Shown piece by piece: positions 1 through 7,096 of a DNA stretch of 19,530 nucleotides. Source of the stretch: an uncultured Lachnospiraceae bacterium (GTDB taxonomy: Bacteria; Bacillota; Clostridia; Lachnospirales; Lachnospiraceae). The notes below the pieces were generated by a model. That model saw nothing but the letters and a program-made list of their open reading frames with translations. It did not search any database and had not been told where the DNA came from. The translations under genes were made by a program, and so were the position numbers. The stretch lies in NCBI GenBank assembly GCA_910577675.1, contig CAJTOR010000057.1:1-19530 (forward strand), read 5' to 3'. How positions within the stretch are numbered: the stretch's first letter is position 1; each line of letters starts with the position of its first letter.

Positions 1-408
1 ATGATAAACGGAGCAGAAAGAAATATCCTAATCACGGGATACTCTTTATCCTCATACTTTTCAGAGCTGGTCGATACAATTGTTCTTAAAAGCCAGCGTG
101 GAGTGTTCGTGAAGTTCTTTGTGAACGATATTGATAAACAGCTCGGATTTGATAAGATACTTCGATACAAAGGTCGGTTCTTGAAAATCTATAACTACCA
201 TCAGGAAGATGATAAGATGGCTGCGCTTCATGCAAAGGTTATTTCAGTTGACCAGCAGCAGACTTTAATAACTTCTGCTAACCTTTCATATCATGGGCAG
301 CAGGGCAATATAGAACTCGGCACTCTGATAGGATCAAAGCAGATTGCAAGGCAGATAGATGATGTGTTTACCAAGCTGATATTCTATAAAGTGTTTAGCG
401 AAGTATAA
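1..408 (+). CDS. Phospholipase D-like domain protein, C-terminal part (DrmC-like?)
   Basis: The frame is open from the first base, so this is probably the 3' part of a longer gene; the Met at residue 1 may be internal. The 135 visible residues carry one PLD/HKD motif: H77-x-K79-x4-D84, followed by SANLS (92-96) and GNIELG (102-107), the usual order S-x-N then G-N-x-E. Two HKD motifs, or a dimer, normally build a PLD active site, so a first motif may lie upstream or the protein may dimerise. The start ILITGYSLSSYFSELVD and the end around GTLIGSKQIA resemble the PLD-like DrmC proteins of DISARM phage-defence loci, but no drmA, drmB or methylase is visible here, so that name is only a suggestion. 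PLD proteins otherwise include nucleases and lipid hydrolases. The DNA that follows is degraded mobile DNA, which fits an accessory island end. Confidence 0.7.
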   Translation: MINGAERNILITGYSLSSYFSELVDTIVLKSQRGVFVKFFVNDIDKQLGFDKILRYKGRFLKIYNYHQEDDKMAALHAKVISVDQQQTLITSANLSYHGQQGNIELGTLIGSKQIARQIDDVFTKLIFYKVFSEV

Positions 409-427
409 AATTTTCGCTATTTGGTAA

Positions 428-623
428 GCAGTGTTTTTGTTCATACAAAGATTCGAACCCTTTGAACAGCCTCGTTGCTTGGGCTGGCTGCTCGTTTGTT
501 TCACAAACACTGTTATTGTCCCTGCGAAGCAGGAACAGGCGGAACTTACGCTCCCCTCACAGAGAGAAAACGGCAAGCCTGCCCTTTGCCGCCGCTATCG
601 AATGGCGGCAATCCGGGCAAGGG
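428..623. repeat. Cluster of short palindromes after the PLD gene
   Basis: Several small inverted repeats lie close together. They are a GTTTGT/ACAAAC hairpin with loop TTC (494-508), a CCTGC/GCAGG hairpin with loop GAA (521-533), and a TGCCGCC/GGCGGCA stem (587-593 with 604-610) that can be extended by CCCTT (582-586) and AAGGG (619-623). CAGTGTTT near 429 is also complementary to AAACACTG near 505. None has a clear U-tract, so they are not simple intrinsic terminators. They may be ends or folded DNA of a decayed mobile element. The role is unknown. Confidence 0.45.
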
Positions 624-631
624 ACTGTCTA

Positions 632-820
632 GTTAATTTTCAAATCTCGTCCAGACGTTTCTGCAAATACTGTCATGATACTGCCGAGCCAGCGTATAGG
701 TGGAGCAGTCAAATCAGTTCGATGAGTAAGGCTTGGTAGCAGTTCCCCTCGACCTATGGTTATACAGCTTCGCACCGCAGTCACACAGTAGAGAAGCCCT
801 GTCAGAGGATTAGCCTCGCC
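632..820 (-). pseudogene. Fragment of a large serine recombinase (TnpX/TndX-like zinc-ribbon region)
   Basis: Read on the minus strand, one frame gives GEANPLTGLLYC (about 820-785). One missing base near 781-787 then shifts the reading to CDCGAKLYNHRSRGTATKP. Joined, this is the typical 'PLTGLLYC-x-CGAKLYN' zinc-ribbon region of the large serine recombinases that move Tn4451/Tn5397-like elements. A TGA at 714-716 interrupts the second frame, which then runs through CSTY and ends at 632-634. No catalytic N-terminal domain is present. It is therefore a decayed fragment, evidence that an integrative element once sat here. It overlaps or abuts the remnant that begins near 821 on the plus strand. 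Confidence 0.6.
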
Positions 821-1162
821 AATGATTTGCATATTGATGATGATATTTCTGTTGCCCAAAATGGCAAAGTATATGGATTCCGTGTTTTGTTAGTGGGTAG
901 CCAAGATGATTACTGGGTAGATAAGGTAGTAAAGGAAATTGAAAGGATAAAAAAAATTAGTCGAAAATGACACGAAATCTCTCTGTAGAAGTTGCACAAT
1001 GAATATGGTATAAAAATTGTATGTCTTTCGCATTACAGAATGCCATTTGAAATAAATTCTTTTCAAATGAGCCAGAAAATAATTCGTCATGACAATTGCT
1101 ATAAATTAGGAGGATTATCGCTTTCTGACAGTTTCATTGATAATATAACATCTATCCAGTGA
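821..1162 (+). pseudogene. Unidentified gene remnant with two in-frame stops
   Basis: One plus-strand frame has protein-like composition over about 113 codons but is broken by TGA at 968-970 and TAG at 986-988, ending at TGA 1160-1162. Readable parts include VAQNGKVYGFRVLLVGSQDD, then WVDKVVKEIERIKKISRK, then (after the stops) KLHNEYGIKIVCLSHYRMPF and LGGLSLSDSFIDNITSIQ. There is no good start codon or ribosome site, and the 5' end meets the recombinase fragment. I do not recognise the family. The continuous frame on both sides of the two stops argues for one former gene rather than chance. It could be the C-terminus of a cargo gene cut by an old insertion. Confidence 0.4.
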
Positions 1163-1260
1163 AAAGAAAAGGGCAGGAAACCATCAGAAACTAAGTCATT
1201 ATAACCCACAATGTAATTTTCCAACAGTGTATTACTATTTACTTCCGAGTGTCCGTCCCA

Positions 1261-1314
1261 TTCCTGTTCCAACAATCTATTGTCATTCATTCCCATTGTT
1301 GGAAAAAACAGGAA
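1261..1314. repeat. Imperfect inverted repeat before the DUF5713 promoter
   Basis: The left arm TTCCTGTTCCAACAAT (1261-1276) pairs with ATTGTTGG (1295-1302) and AACAGGAA (1307-1314), with four unpaired A residues between the two right half-arms. A smaller hairpin, GGAAAT/ATTTCC, follows at 1311-1328. There is no strong U-tract on either strand. It may be an operator, or an end of the decayed DNA upstream. Confidence 0.4.
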
Positions 1315-1323
1315 ATCTTCCTA

Positions 1324-1352
1324 TTTCCACTCTCACAGATTTCTGGTAAAAT
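1324..1352 (+). promoter_or_regulatory. Candidate sigma-A promoter of the DUF5713 gene
   Basis: TTTCCA (1324-1329), a 17-nt spacer and TAAAAT (1347-1352) form a reasonable vegetative promoter, 57 nt before the ATG at 1409. It overlaps the end of the GGAAAT/ATTTCC hairpin, which could therefore act as an operator. Confidence 0.4.
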
Positions 1353-1408
1353 AGTGGATAAATAAAAAAAACCCATCAACAAACCCCGATTAGTAAAGGA
1401 GAGCAAAG

Positions 1409-1735
1409 ATGAAAGTATTTGACACAAATTATAAATTGCTGGATGAGATGTACCAAGACGAATATTACCCAAATTTTCTCGTAGATAAAGTGAAAGACGA
1501 ACTTCAAAAGGTAATTAATCTGTTGGAAACTGGCGAAACCGACACAGAGATCATTCAGAAAAAACTGGATGAGGCAATTTGTGCCATCAACGACTTGCAG
1601 GAGGAATTTGATGAGAATGACAGCGAAATCGAAACAGTGGCTCGCGACTGCATAGGGGAAACTGTGGGCTATATCCTGGAGTGGTTTGGTATTCCTATTG
1701 ATGTGGAGGAAGCCATAAGAGAACGTGACTGGTAA
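1409..1735 (+). CDS. DUF5713 family protein
   Basis: This is a 108-residue acidic protein. The start is supported by AAGGAG about 8 nt upstream. The N-terminus LDEMYQDEYYPNFLVDKVKD is, to my recollection, the signature stretch of the DUF5713 family, small soluble proteins of unknown function in many bacteria. No signal peptide or membrane segment is seen. Residues 20-75 look helical (VKDELQKVINLLETGETDTE and onwards), and the C-terminal VARDCIGETVGYILEWFGI is well preserved. The gene stands alone, with its own candidate promoter, between degraded DNA and a convergent ABC transporter gene. No function can be inferred from the context; the family call rests on memory of the motif. Confidence 0.72.
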   Translation: MKVFDTNYKLLDEMYQDEYYPNFLVDKVKDELQKVINLLETGETDTEIIQKKLDEAICAINDLQEEFDENDSEIETVARDCIGETVGYILEWFGIPIDVEEAIRERDW

Positions 1736-1842
1736 ATTTTACTCTCCACATAAATCAAACAGGCAGGGCGGAAAAGAAGTACCGGACAAAGCCCCTTTTG
1801 CCTGCTGTCATAAGAAAATTGTACCCTATGCCGCTATCGCAT

Positions 1843-1870
1843 GTCAGATGGGGCTTATCCCCCACCTGAC
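1843..1870. other. Hairpin between convergent genes
   Basis: GTCAGATGGGG (1843-1853) and CCCCCACCTGAC (1859-1870) form an 11-bp stem with one mismatch and loop CTTAT. It lies between the 3' ends of the DUF5713 gene and the minus-strand ABC gene, where a shared transcription end is expected, but there is no U-tract on either side. It may be a terminator of a non-canonical kind or an RNA 3'-end stabiliser. Confidence 0.35.
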
Positions 1871-1927
1871 ATAATTGATAGGTTAAAACAAAGCAACAGG
1901 GGAATAAAGGGTATTTCTTCCACCCGC

Positions 1928-4276
1928 TTATTCTGCCCTAAGCGCCTCAACCGCATCCTTCTTCGATGCCATCTTTGCCGGGATATGCCCGCCAAGAACC
2001 GTAAGCACGGTGCTTACCGCCACCAAAATCAACGCGTGTGTAAGCTGCAAATGGGATGCCCCGGTAAGACCTGCAACACTGTTAATCACACTGTTGATCG
2101 GGAATGTGCACAGCCATGCGATAAACACGCCAAGCAATCCTGAGAACACTCCCAATATCATTGTTTCCGCGTCAAACACGCGCGTGATATCCTTCTTTCT
2201 TGCACCGAGAGCCTTTAAAATACCAATCTCTTTTGTGCGTTCAATAACACTTGTATAAGTAATAATACAAATCATAATCATACTAACCACAAGTGAAATA
2301 GCAGCAAACGCAATAAGCACGATTGTGATCCCGTCCATAATACCGCTTGTCATATTCGACATTGTCCCGGCAAGGTCGGTATAAGTTACCACATCATCCT
2401 CGGATTTTCCTTCGTTGTAAGCGTCAAGATAAGCAACCACCTCATCTTTTGCCTCAAAGGTACTTGGGAAAAGCAGCACCATATACGGTATCGCGCTCCC
2501 GCCAAGATAAGCGATAAACTGCTCCTTCTCACCCTCATTAAATTCCTGCATCGTCATAATATTTACATTCGATGCAAGCTGCGCCTTCACAATATCCGAC
2601 TCCTGACCCGCTTCGATAATCCGTTTTGTCAGGGCATCACTGTAGGCAATTCCCGCCGCGAGCATCGACATGGAAGTCCCCTGTTTCGCGCGCACAATAC
2701 CTGAAATCTTGATATCAAAACCCGAAGCAGAATTATACATTGCCTCGTAATCCGTTCCCGGCAGGAACGTGCCATACTGCGTAGTCACATAGTAATCATT
2801 ATTATCAACCACGCGGAAAGTCGTGCCAACAATATCCCCGAACGGCACCTCGGTCTGCCCGTTTGAAAGCGTAAACCCAAACTGCTCCAGCAAAGATTTC
2901 TCAAGCTGGTTCCTTGTGTTGATAACCAGCACAACATCCGTTTCTGCTGCCGGATAACTGCCCGCTAAAAGCTCATAGTTCTTTTCAAGATAACTCTCCC
3001 CTTTTAGCGAGTCCGGATAACAGGAAAGTCCCATACTGCTAGTGGAAGTCATACTCCTCATATCGCCCTGCATCATAGGGCTTGCAAAACTGACAGGTAT
3101 ATACCCATCCTCCGTCTTTTTGACCAGATTCATATTGGCGATGCGCACATAGCCAATGCTGCCGCAGATATCCGGCGAAATCTTATCGAGATAATCTGCA
3201 AAATCTCCCTCAAGTTTGTTGGTATGGACTTTGATTGTCGAGGAGGAATCCACAATCTGGACACCTTGTGTATCCACATACTCTCCGGTGCCCGTCACGC
3301 GGTCATGCCATATCTGTGTTTCCTGCATGTACTCTTCCATATTGACTTCCTGGGTCGCCTGGCTGATAATAACCGGGAACTCAGCCATCGCCCCCGCCTG
3401 GAAATCATCAATCTCCGCCTGAAACCCTGTCGAGAGGCTCAGTATCACGGCAATGCCGATAATCCCGATACTGGATGCAAAGGCAGTCAAAAATGTTCTT
3501 CCCTTCTTTGTATAGAGGTTGTTAAATGAAAGGTGCAGCGCCGTGCGCAGCTTCATGCTTGTCCTTTTCAGGCGGAACTGATCCGGTTTCGGGCGCTCCT
3601 CATGCGGATGGCTGTCATCAATAATCTTGCCGTCCGAAAAGCGGATAATTCGATCCGCATACTGCTCGGCAAGATCCGGGTTATGTGTTACCATAATCAC
3701 CAGCTTATCCTTTGCGACCTCCTTAATCAGATCCATAATCTGGATGCTCGTCACACTGTCAAGAGCTCCCGTCGGCTCGTCGCAAAGCAGAATCTCCGGA
3801 TCGTTTGCAAGTGCCCGCGCAATCGCAACGCGCTGCATCTGACCACCTGAAAGCTGGTTCGGCTTCTTGTGCAAGTGCTCCTTTAACCCCACCCGCGAAA
3901 GCGCCTCAAGCGCCTTTTGGTGCCGCTCCTGGGCAGGAACATTCGAGAGGGTCATGCCAAGTTCCACATTTGCCACAATACTTAGGTGGGAGATTAAGTT
4001 GTAACTCTGGAACACAAAACCGATGGAATTGTTGCGGTAAGCATCCCACTCGCTGTCCTTAAAATCCTTTGTACTCTTGCCCTTGATCCTAAGATCACCC
4101 GAATCGTAATGGTCAAGCCCGCCAATAATATTTAAGCAGGTGGTCTTTCCCGAACCACTCGTGCCAAGGATTGCGACAAACTCCTTTTCCCGGAACGCGA
4201 CACTCACACCATCAAGCGCTTTTGTTTCAATATCACCGACGTGGTAGGTCTTTTTGACATCCTTTAACTCTAACAT
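1928..4276 (-). CDS. ABC transporter, fused ATP-binding and FtsX-type permease (MacB-like)
   Basis: This 782-residue fusion protein should work as a homodimer in the cytoplasmic membrane. The N-terminal ATPase (1-220) has Walker A GTSGSGKT (38-45), Q-loop Q90, signature LSGGQ (142-146), Walker B ILLCDE (162-167) and switch His198. One membrane helix follows at about 263-283, then a large extracellular domain (about 285-645), then three helices (about 650-675, 705-725, 748-765) with the FtsX-like motif around ERTKEIGILKALGARKKDI. MacB-type exporters use the outer domain as a mechanical lever to move peptides, lipoproteins or antibiotics out; the substrate here is not evident. GGAGG lies 7 nt before the ATG. 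It is transcribed alone, with its own candidate promoter and upstream repeats, and is not part of the second ABC unit to its right. The ATPase-first order matches the usual fused layout. Confidence 0.9.
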   Translation of the reverse strand: MLELKDVKKTYHVGDIETKALDGVSVAFREKEFVAILGTSGSGKTTCLNIIGGLDHYDSGDLRIKGKSTKDFKDSEWDAYRNNSIGFVFQSYNLISHLSIVANVELGMTLSNVPAQERHQKALEALSRVGLKEHLHKKPNQLSGGQMQRVAIARALANDPEILLCDEPTGALDSVTSIQIMDLIKEVAKDKLVIMVTHNPDLAEQYADRIIRFSDGKIIDDSHPHEERPKPDQFRLKRTSMKLRTALHLSFNNLYTKKGRTFLTAFASSIGIIGIAVILSLSTGFQAEIDDFQAGAMAEFPVIISQATQEVNMEEYMQETQIWHDRVTGTGEYVDTQGVQIVDSSSTIKVHTNKLEGDFADYLDKISPDICGSIGYVRIANMNLVKKTEDGYIPVSFASPMMQGDMRSMTSTSSMGLSCYPDSLKGESYLEKNYELLAGSYPAAETDVVLVINTRNQLEKSLLEQFGFTLSNGQTEVPFGDIVGTTFRVVDNNDYYVTTQYGTFLPGTDYEAMYNSASGFDIKISGIVRAKQGTSMSMLAAGIAYSDALTKRIIEAGQESDIVKAQLASNVNIMTMQEFNEGEKEQFIAYLGGSAIPYMVLLFPSTFEAKDEVVAYLDAYNEGKSEDDVVTYTDLAGTMSNMTSGIMDGITIVLIAFAAISLVVSMIMICIITYTSVIERTKEIGILKALGARKKDITRVFDAETMILGVFSGLLGVFIAWLCTFPINSVINSVAGLTGASHLQLTHALILVAVSTVLTVLGGHIPAKMASKKDAVEALRAE

Positions 4277-4321
4277 ATCAAGCCTCCAATACTCCTGTCA
4301 TTATTTTTATGTATTGAAAAT

Positions 4322-4350
4322 AAGATAAATCTAAATGCCCAAAAAATCAA
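4322..4350 (-). promoter_or_regulatory. Candidate promoter of the fused ABC transporter gene
   Basis: On the minus strand, TTGATT (4350-4345), a 17-nt spacer and TATCTT (4327-4322) form a plausible promoter about 45 nt before the ATG at 4276. The match is moderate and the region is AT-rich, so chance is possible. Confidence 0.35.
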
Positions 4351-4387
4351 TAAAAAAAGTATGAAGATTTTCTTTATATTTTACTTT

Positions 4388-4426
4388 GTGCAAAATTGGG
4401 TGCAAAATAAAATATTTGGTGCAAAA
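4388..4426 (-). promoter_or_regulatory. Three TTTTGCAC direct repeats upstream of the fused ABC gene
   Basis: On the plus strand GTGCAAAA occurs at 4388-4395, 4400-4407 and 4419-4426. The steps are 12 and 19 bp. All three have the same orientation and lie 38-76 bp upstream of the candidate -35 box of the minus-strand ABC gene. Three exact octamers in 39 bp is unlikely by chance even in AT-rich DNA, and the position suits an activator site. The binding protein is unknown; the motif differs from the 11-bp repeats of the neighbouring two-component system. Confidence 0.45.
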
Positions 4427-4466
4427 ACTTTTTTAATTGTGGCATGTTAGGTGAGTTAAAGAAAAT

Positions 4467-4564
4467 GGGCTATTGCAAAATGCCATATTCAAACAAAATA
4501 TAGTATGAATATCTAAGACACCTTTATCATAATAATCTAAATTATCCAAATTTTGCAACAGCCC
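4467..4564. mobile_element. 98-bp MITE-like element or paired IS ends
   Basis: GGGCTATTGCAAAAT (4467-4481) is inverted at 4550-4564 as ATTTTGCAACAGCCC, 14 of 15 positions matching. The ends GGGCTGTTGCAAA resemble the terminal repeats of IS6-type elements. Only 68 bp lie between, with no transposase, so it may be a miniature non-autonomous element or what is left after internal deletion. I see no clear target-site duplication in the flanks. A 64-codon minus-strand open frame crosses both ends and is probably fortuitous. Confidence 0.45.
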
Positions 4565-4636
4565 CTTCATATAAAACGAACATAAAAGCAATGTGAAGCC
4601 TGTGTAAAACAGAAATTTTATTACCATCCAGTTTTA

Positions 4637-4879
4637 TTATTTCTTAGGAGTAATTACAATATCGTCCGCGTTTTCTGGATTCTTTAAATCATAAACAATA
4701 CCATCATTACCAGTCAAATTATCGGTGTCGCCCTTTGCTTCTGCGTCAATATCAACATCAACATTTACAGAGTTGCCTGAATCCGCACCCGAATTGCCAT
4801 TGTCTTTATCATACCCACAGCCGGAAAATAAACTTAAACATATCAGCATACAAGCCAAAGTGATTACTAATTTCTTCAT
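4637..4879 (-). CDS. Small Asp/Asn-rich lipoprotein
   Basis: This is an 80-residue protein with a basic start (MKK), a hydrophobic stretch and a lipobox-like LFSGC ending at Cys20, so it should be lipid-anchored on the outer face of the membrane after cleavage by signal peptidase II. The mature part is short and rich in Asp, Asn and Gly (VDVDIDAEAKGDTD), probably flexible, and ends in DIVITPKK. Its ATG overlaps the stop of the ABC ATPase gene as ATGA, so translation is coupled. It is the last gene of the permease-ATPase-lipoprotein unit, suggesting a role next to the transporter, for example as a substrate-binding or immunity-like partner. That role is inference; I do not recognise the family. 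Confidence 0.75.
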   Translation of the reverse strand: MKKLVITLACMLICLSLFSGCGYDKDNGNSGADSGNSVNVDVDIDAEAKGDTDNLTGNDGIVYDLKNPENADDIVITPKK

Positions 4880-5514
4880 TGTGTATTCCTCTCTTTCAAA
4901 TGTCCCCTTTTAATTTCCAGCACCACATCTGCCTGTTTTGCTACCTCGCCGGAGTGCGTCACTACTACAACGCATTTCCCAAAGGTATGTGCGCTTTCTT
5001 TCAAAACCGCTGTGATTTCCATAGCAGTATCTTCGTCTAAGTTCCCGGTTGGCTCATCTGCAAGAATAATCGGGTTATCGGACGCTAATGCCCGCGCAAT
5101 CGCAACGCGCTGCTGTTGACCGCCGGACAATTTCAATACATTCCGCGATATTTCATCTTTTTTCAATCCCAGGCGCTCCAAAATAGGCACTGCGTCTTGT
5201 TTTGCCGTTAGCCGTACATTCTCAATCGGTGTCATGTAGTCGATCAGATTGTAGCTTTGGAAAATCAGCGAAATATGGTTTCTGCGGTGATATTCCAATC
5301 CTTTTGCCGCAATGTTCTCGCCGTCAAATAGCACCTCGCCTTTGGTTGGTGCATCAAGTCCCCCCAACAGGGACAATAGCGTTGTCTTGCCCGATCCGGA
5401 CGGACCAAGAATGGCGTACAATTTTCCCGCTTCCAGCTCTGCGTTTATGTTTGATAAGATAGATTTTCCCTTTTCGTAGGAATAGGAAATATTTTGCAAT
5501 TTCAATGTTGGCAT
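4876..5514 (-). CDS. ABC transporter ATP-binding protein (MacB/LolD type)
   Basis: This is a 212-residue stand-alone ATPase subunit. It has Walker A GPSGSGKT (37-44), Q-loop Q86 in IFQSYN, signature LSGGQ (129-133), Walker B IILADE (149-154), D-loop NLDED and switch His187, so it should be active. The start is backed by AAGGAGG about 8 nt upstream. It begins 13 nt after the permease gene and its stop overlaps the lipoprotein start by 4 nt, so the three form one operon. Family members drive FtsX-like permeases that export or extract peptides and lipids, often in response to cell-envelope attack. The likely partner is the permease just upstream, as a 2+2 complex at the inner face of the membrane. 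The substrate is unknown. Confidence 0.92.
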   Translation of the reverse strand: MPTLKLQNISYSYEKGKSILSNINAELEAGKLYAILGPSGSGKTTLLSLLGGLDAPTKGEVLFDGENIAAKGLEYHRRNHISLIFQSYNLIDYMTPIENVRLTAKQDAVPILERLGLKKDEISRNVLKLSGGQQQRVAIARALASDNPIILADEPTGNLDEDTAMEITAVLKESAHTFGKCVVVVTHSGEVAKQADVVLEIKRGHLKERNTQ

Positions 5515-5527
5515 AATTGTTCCTCCT

Positions 5528-6961
5528 TTAACTCATTTTAGATAAAATTTCCCGCGGCTTTAAGCGCATAACTGTAATAGATGATATGCTGACCGCCACG
5601 ATAATAATAGCAAAGCCAATCAGATAGAACAGGGCAAGACTATCTGGCTCAACGGAAACTTGAATACCATTTTCTGTTGGTAAAGGCTTCTGGATAAGGG
5701 TATCTGCGCCCACATCGACGGCGGAAGGCGTGGAGCTGCTATTATCTTCCTGCTCTACCTGTACACTCTGTTCCAACAAGTGATTGCCGATCTGTCCCGC
5801 AACGGCATCGCTTGTAAAATAGGAAAGTCCAAAGGCAAAGACGGCAATCAGAAGCACTTCTGTTAAGTATTGTCCAATGACAGCCGACTTCCAAATACCC
5901 ACGGACAGGAATACCCCGATCTCATGGATACGGGTTTTTGTCCAGAGGGTCAAGATCAAAGCAAGTATAATTGCACTAACAACGATAATAACGACCAGCA
6001 GGGTAACAACTAATTCATTCAATGTTGTAAGCGGCGCGGCTGCCTTTTCGTAAACTTCATTATCTATCTCGATTGTAAAAGCGTTCCAGTCAATCACGGG
6101 CAGATTTTTTACAGCGGAAACTACCTGTTTCATATTCTGCGGGTCATCTATGGTGACATTGACAGCCGAAAAGCCATAATTGATTTCGTCGTTATTAATC
6201 TTAATTGATGTTTGCAAATCCATAAAAATACGATTTTGGATTTTGTCAAAGGTTGTAACAGTTTCCCCTAATTGCTCTGTCACATTGGGGGTAAACAGTC
6301 CGATAATCTGCACTTGCATTTCTTCCCCGGTAAAATCATCATCTTCGGGGTTGTAAATATGGGTTGTGATATAGTCCCCAATATGCAACTCATTTTTTTC
6401 TGCCAAATCCCCACTGATAATCGCCACGGATTGATCTTCGGAAGTAATATGCCGTCCTTCTGTCAGCGTCAGCGTGCCGGTGGTGAATAGTTCATCTGTT
6501 TCTGTGCCGCAGACACCAAATACTTTTGTTCTGTGTTGCAGATTCTCCGCGACAGAAACTGTTCCGGGGAACAACGAAAGATTATCAAAACGGGCAAGAA
6601 CGTCATATCTTGCGCTGGAATATTTGACACCGGGGACACTGTTGATCGCTGCAATTTCCTCCGGCGTAAGCTGCACGGTAGAATAAATAAGAAAGCTGTT
6701 GCTGGTCTTTCCTGTTTCTTCGTCAAATTCGTTGTCCTTAATAATTTCTTTAACCACATAGGGGCTGTTTTCCCAATCTACATAAATATCAAATTTACCG
6801 CCCAGGCTCTGCCGAAGATTAAGCTGTGCAGCTTCCGAAGCTTTCCAAATGGAAAGCCCCGTTAAAACAAAGGTTGCCATAATTAGCAGTATGGCGAACA
6901 GGAGAATTGTTTTCCCCCGTTTTCGTGCGACGTATAAAAACGCCCTTTTGATAATACTCAT
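5528..6961 (-). CDS. ABC transporter permease (FtsX-like, MacB-type)
   Basis: This 477-residue membrane protein has one N-terminal helix (about 19-36), an extracellular domain (about 40-310), and helices at about 318-340, 362-380 and 441-462. This is the four-helix FtsX/MacB layout. The conserved cytoplasmic loop KTRIHEIGVFLSVGIWKSAV and the C-terminal LKPREILSKMS are typical. Between the third and fourth helices lies an extra outside loop of some 60 residues that is Ser/Glu/Gln-rich. GGAGG lies about 8 nt before the ATG. It is the first gene of a permease-ATPase-lipoprotein unit, 182 nt after the histidine kinase gene. Three 11-bp-spaced direct repeats sit 59-89 bp upstream of the start, which points to control by the adjacent response regulator. 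The gene set recalls the Vex/VncRS and peptide-sensing systems of Firmicutes, without a clear one-to-one match. Confidence 0.88.
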   Translation of the reverse strand: MSIIKRAFLYVARKRGKTILLFAILLIMATFVLTGLSIWKASEAAQLNLRQSLGGKFDIYVDWENSPYVVKEIIKDNEFDEETGKTSNSFLIYSTVQLTPEEIAAINSVPGVKYSSARYDVLARFDNLSLFPGTVSVAENLQHRTKVFGVCGTETDELFTTGTLTLTEGRHITSEDQSVAIISGDLAEKNELHIGDYITTHIYNPEDDDFTGEEMQVQIIGLFTPNVTEQLGETVTTFDKIQNRIFMDLQTSIKINNDEINYGFSAVNVTIDDPQNMKQVVSAVKNLPVIDWNAFTIEIDNEVYEKAAAPLTTLNELVVTLLVVIIVVSAIILALILTLWTKTRIHEIGVFLSVGIWKSAVIGQYLTEVLLIAVFAFGLSYFTSDAVAGQIGNHLLEQSVQVEQEDNSSSTPSAVDVGADTLIQKPLPTENGIQVSVEPDSLALFYLIGFAIIIVAVSISSITVMRLKPREILSKMS

Positions 6962-7019
6962 TTTTTATACCTCCATTGATAAGCTGTTCTTCTGAACGCT
7001 CCCATAGAATAGCCCTTCA

Positions 7020-7050
7020 ATATGGAATGAGTATGAAATGGATATGGAAT
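7020..7050 (-). promoter_or_regulatory. Three 11-bp-phased direct repeats before the permease operon (response-regulator operator)
   Basis: On the plus strand ATATGGAAT (7020-7028), GTATGAAAT (7031-7039) and ATATGGAAT (7042-7050) repeat at exactly 11 bp; read toward the gene they are ATTYCATAY. Direct repeats one helical turn apart are the usual target of OmpR/PhoB-family regulators. The same motif, at the same phase, lies before the regulator gene itself (8951-8970). The site is about 60 nt before the permease ATG. Confidence 0.6.
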
Positions 7051-7096
7051 TTAAGCAAATTATGAAAAAACTTCCCTTACCTACTGACCTACTGCT

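Noticed and set aside
443..472. A tRNA T-arm-like GGTTCGAATC on the minus strand
   Set aside because: The flanking stem pairs poorly and no acceptor, D or anticodon arms are found; the motif is part of a larger palindrome centred on TTCGAA.
1099..1296. A 65-codon minus-strand frame (MGMNDNRLLEQEWDGHSEVN...)
   Set aside because: Composition is fairly protein-like, but there is no ribosome site, it begins inside an inverted repeat, and it overlaps the plus-strand remnant that ends at 1162. I could not support it as a gene.
4433..4627. A 64-codon minus-strand frame with a hydrophobic N-terminus
   Set aside because: It runs straight through both inverted ends of the 98-bp element and has no clear ribosome site, so it is likely fortuitous.
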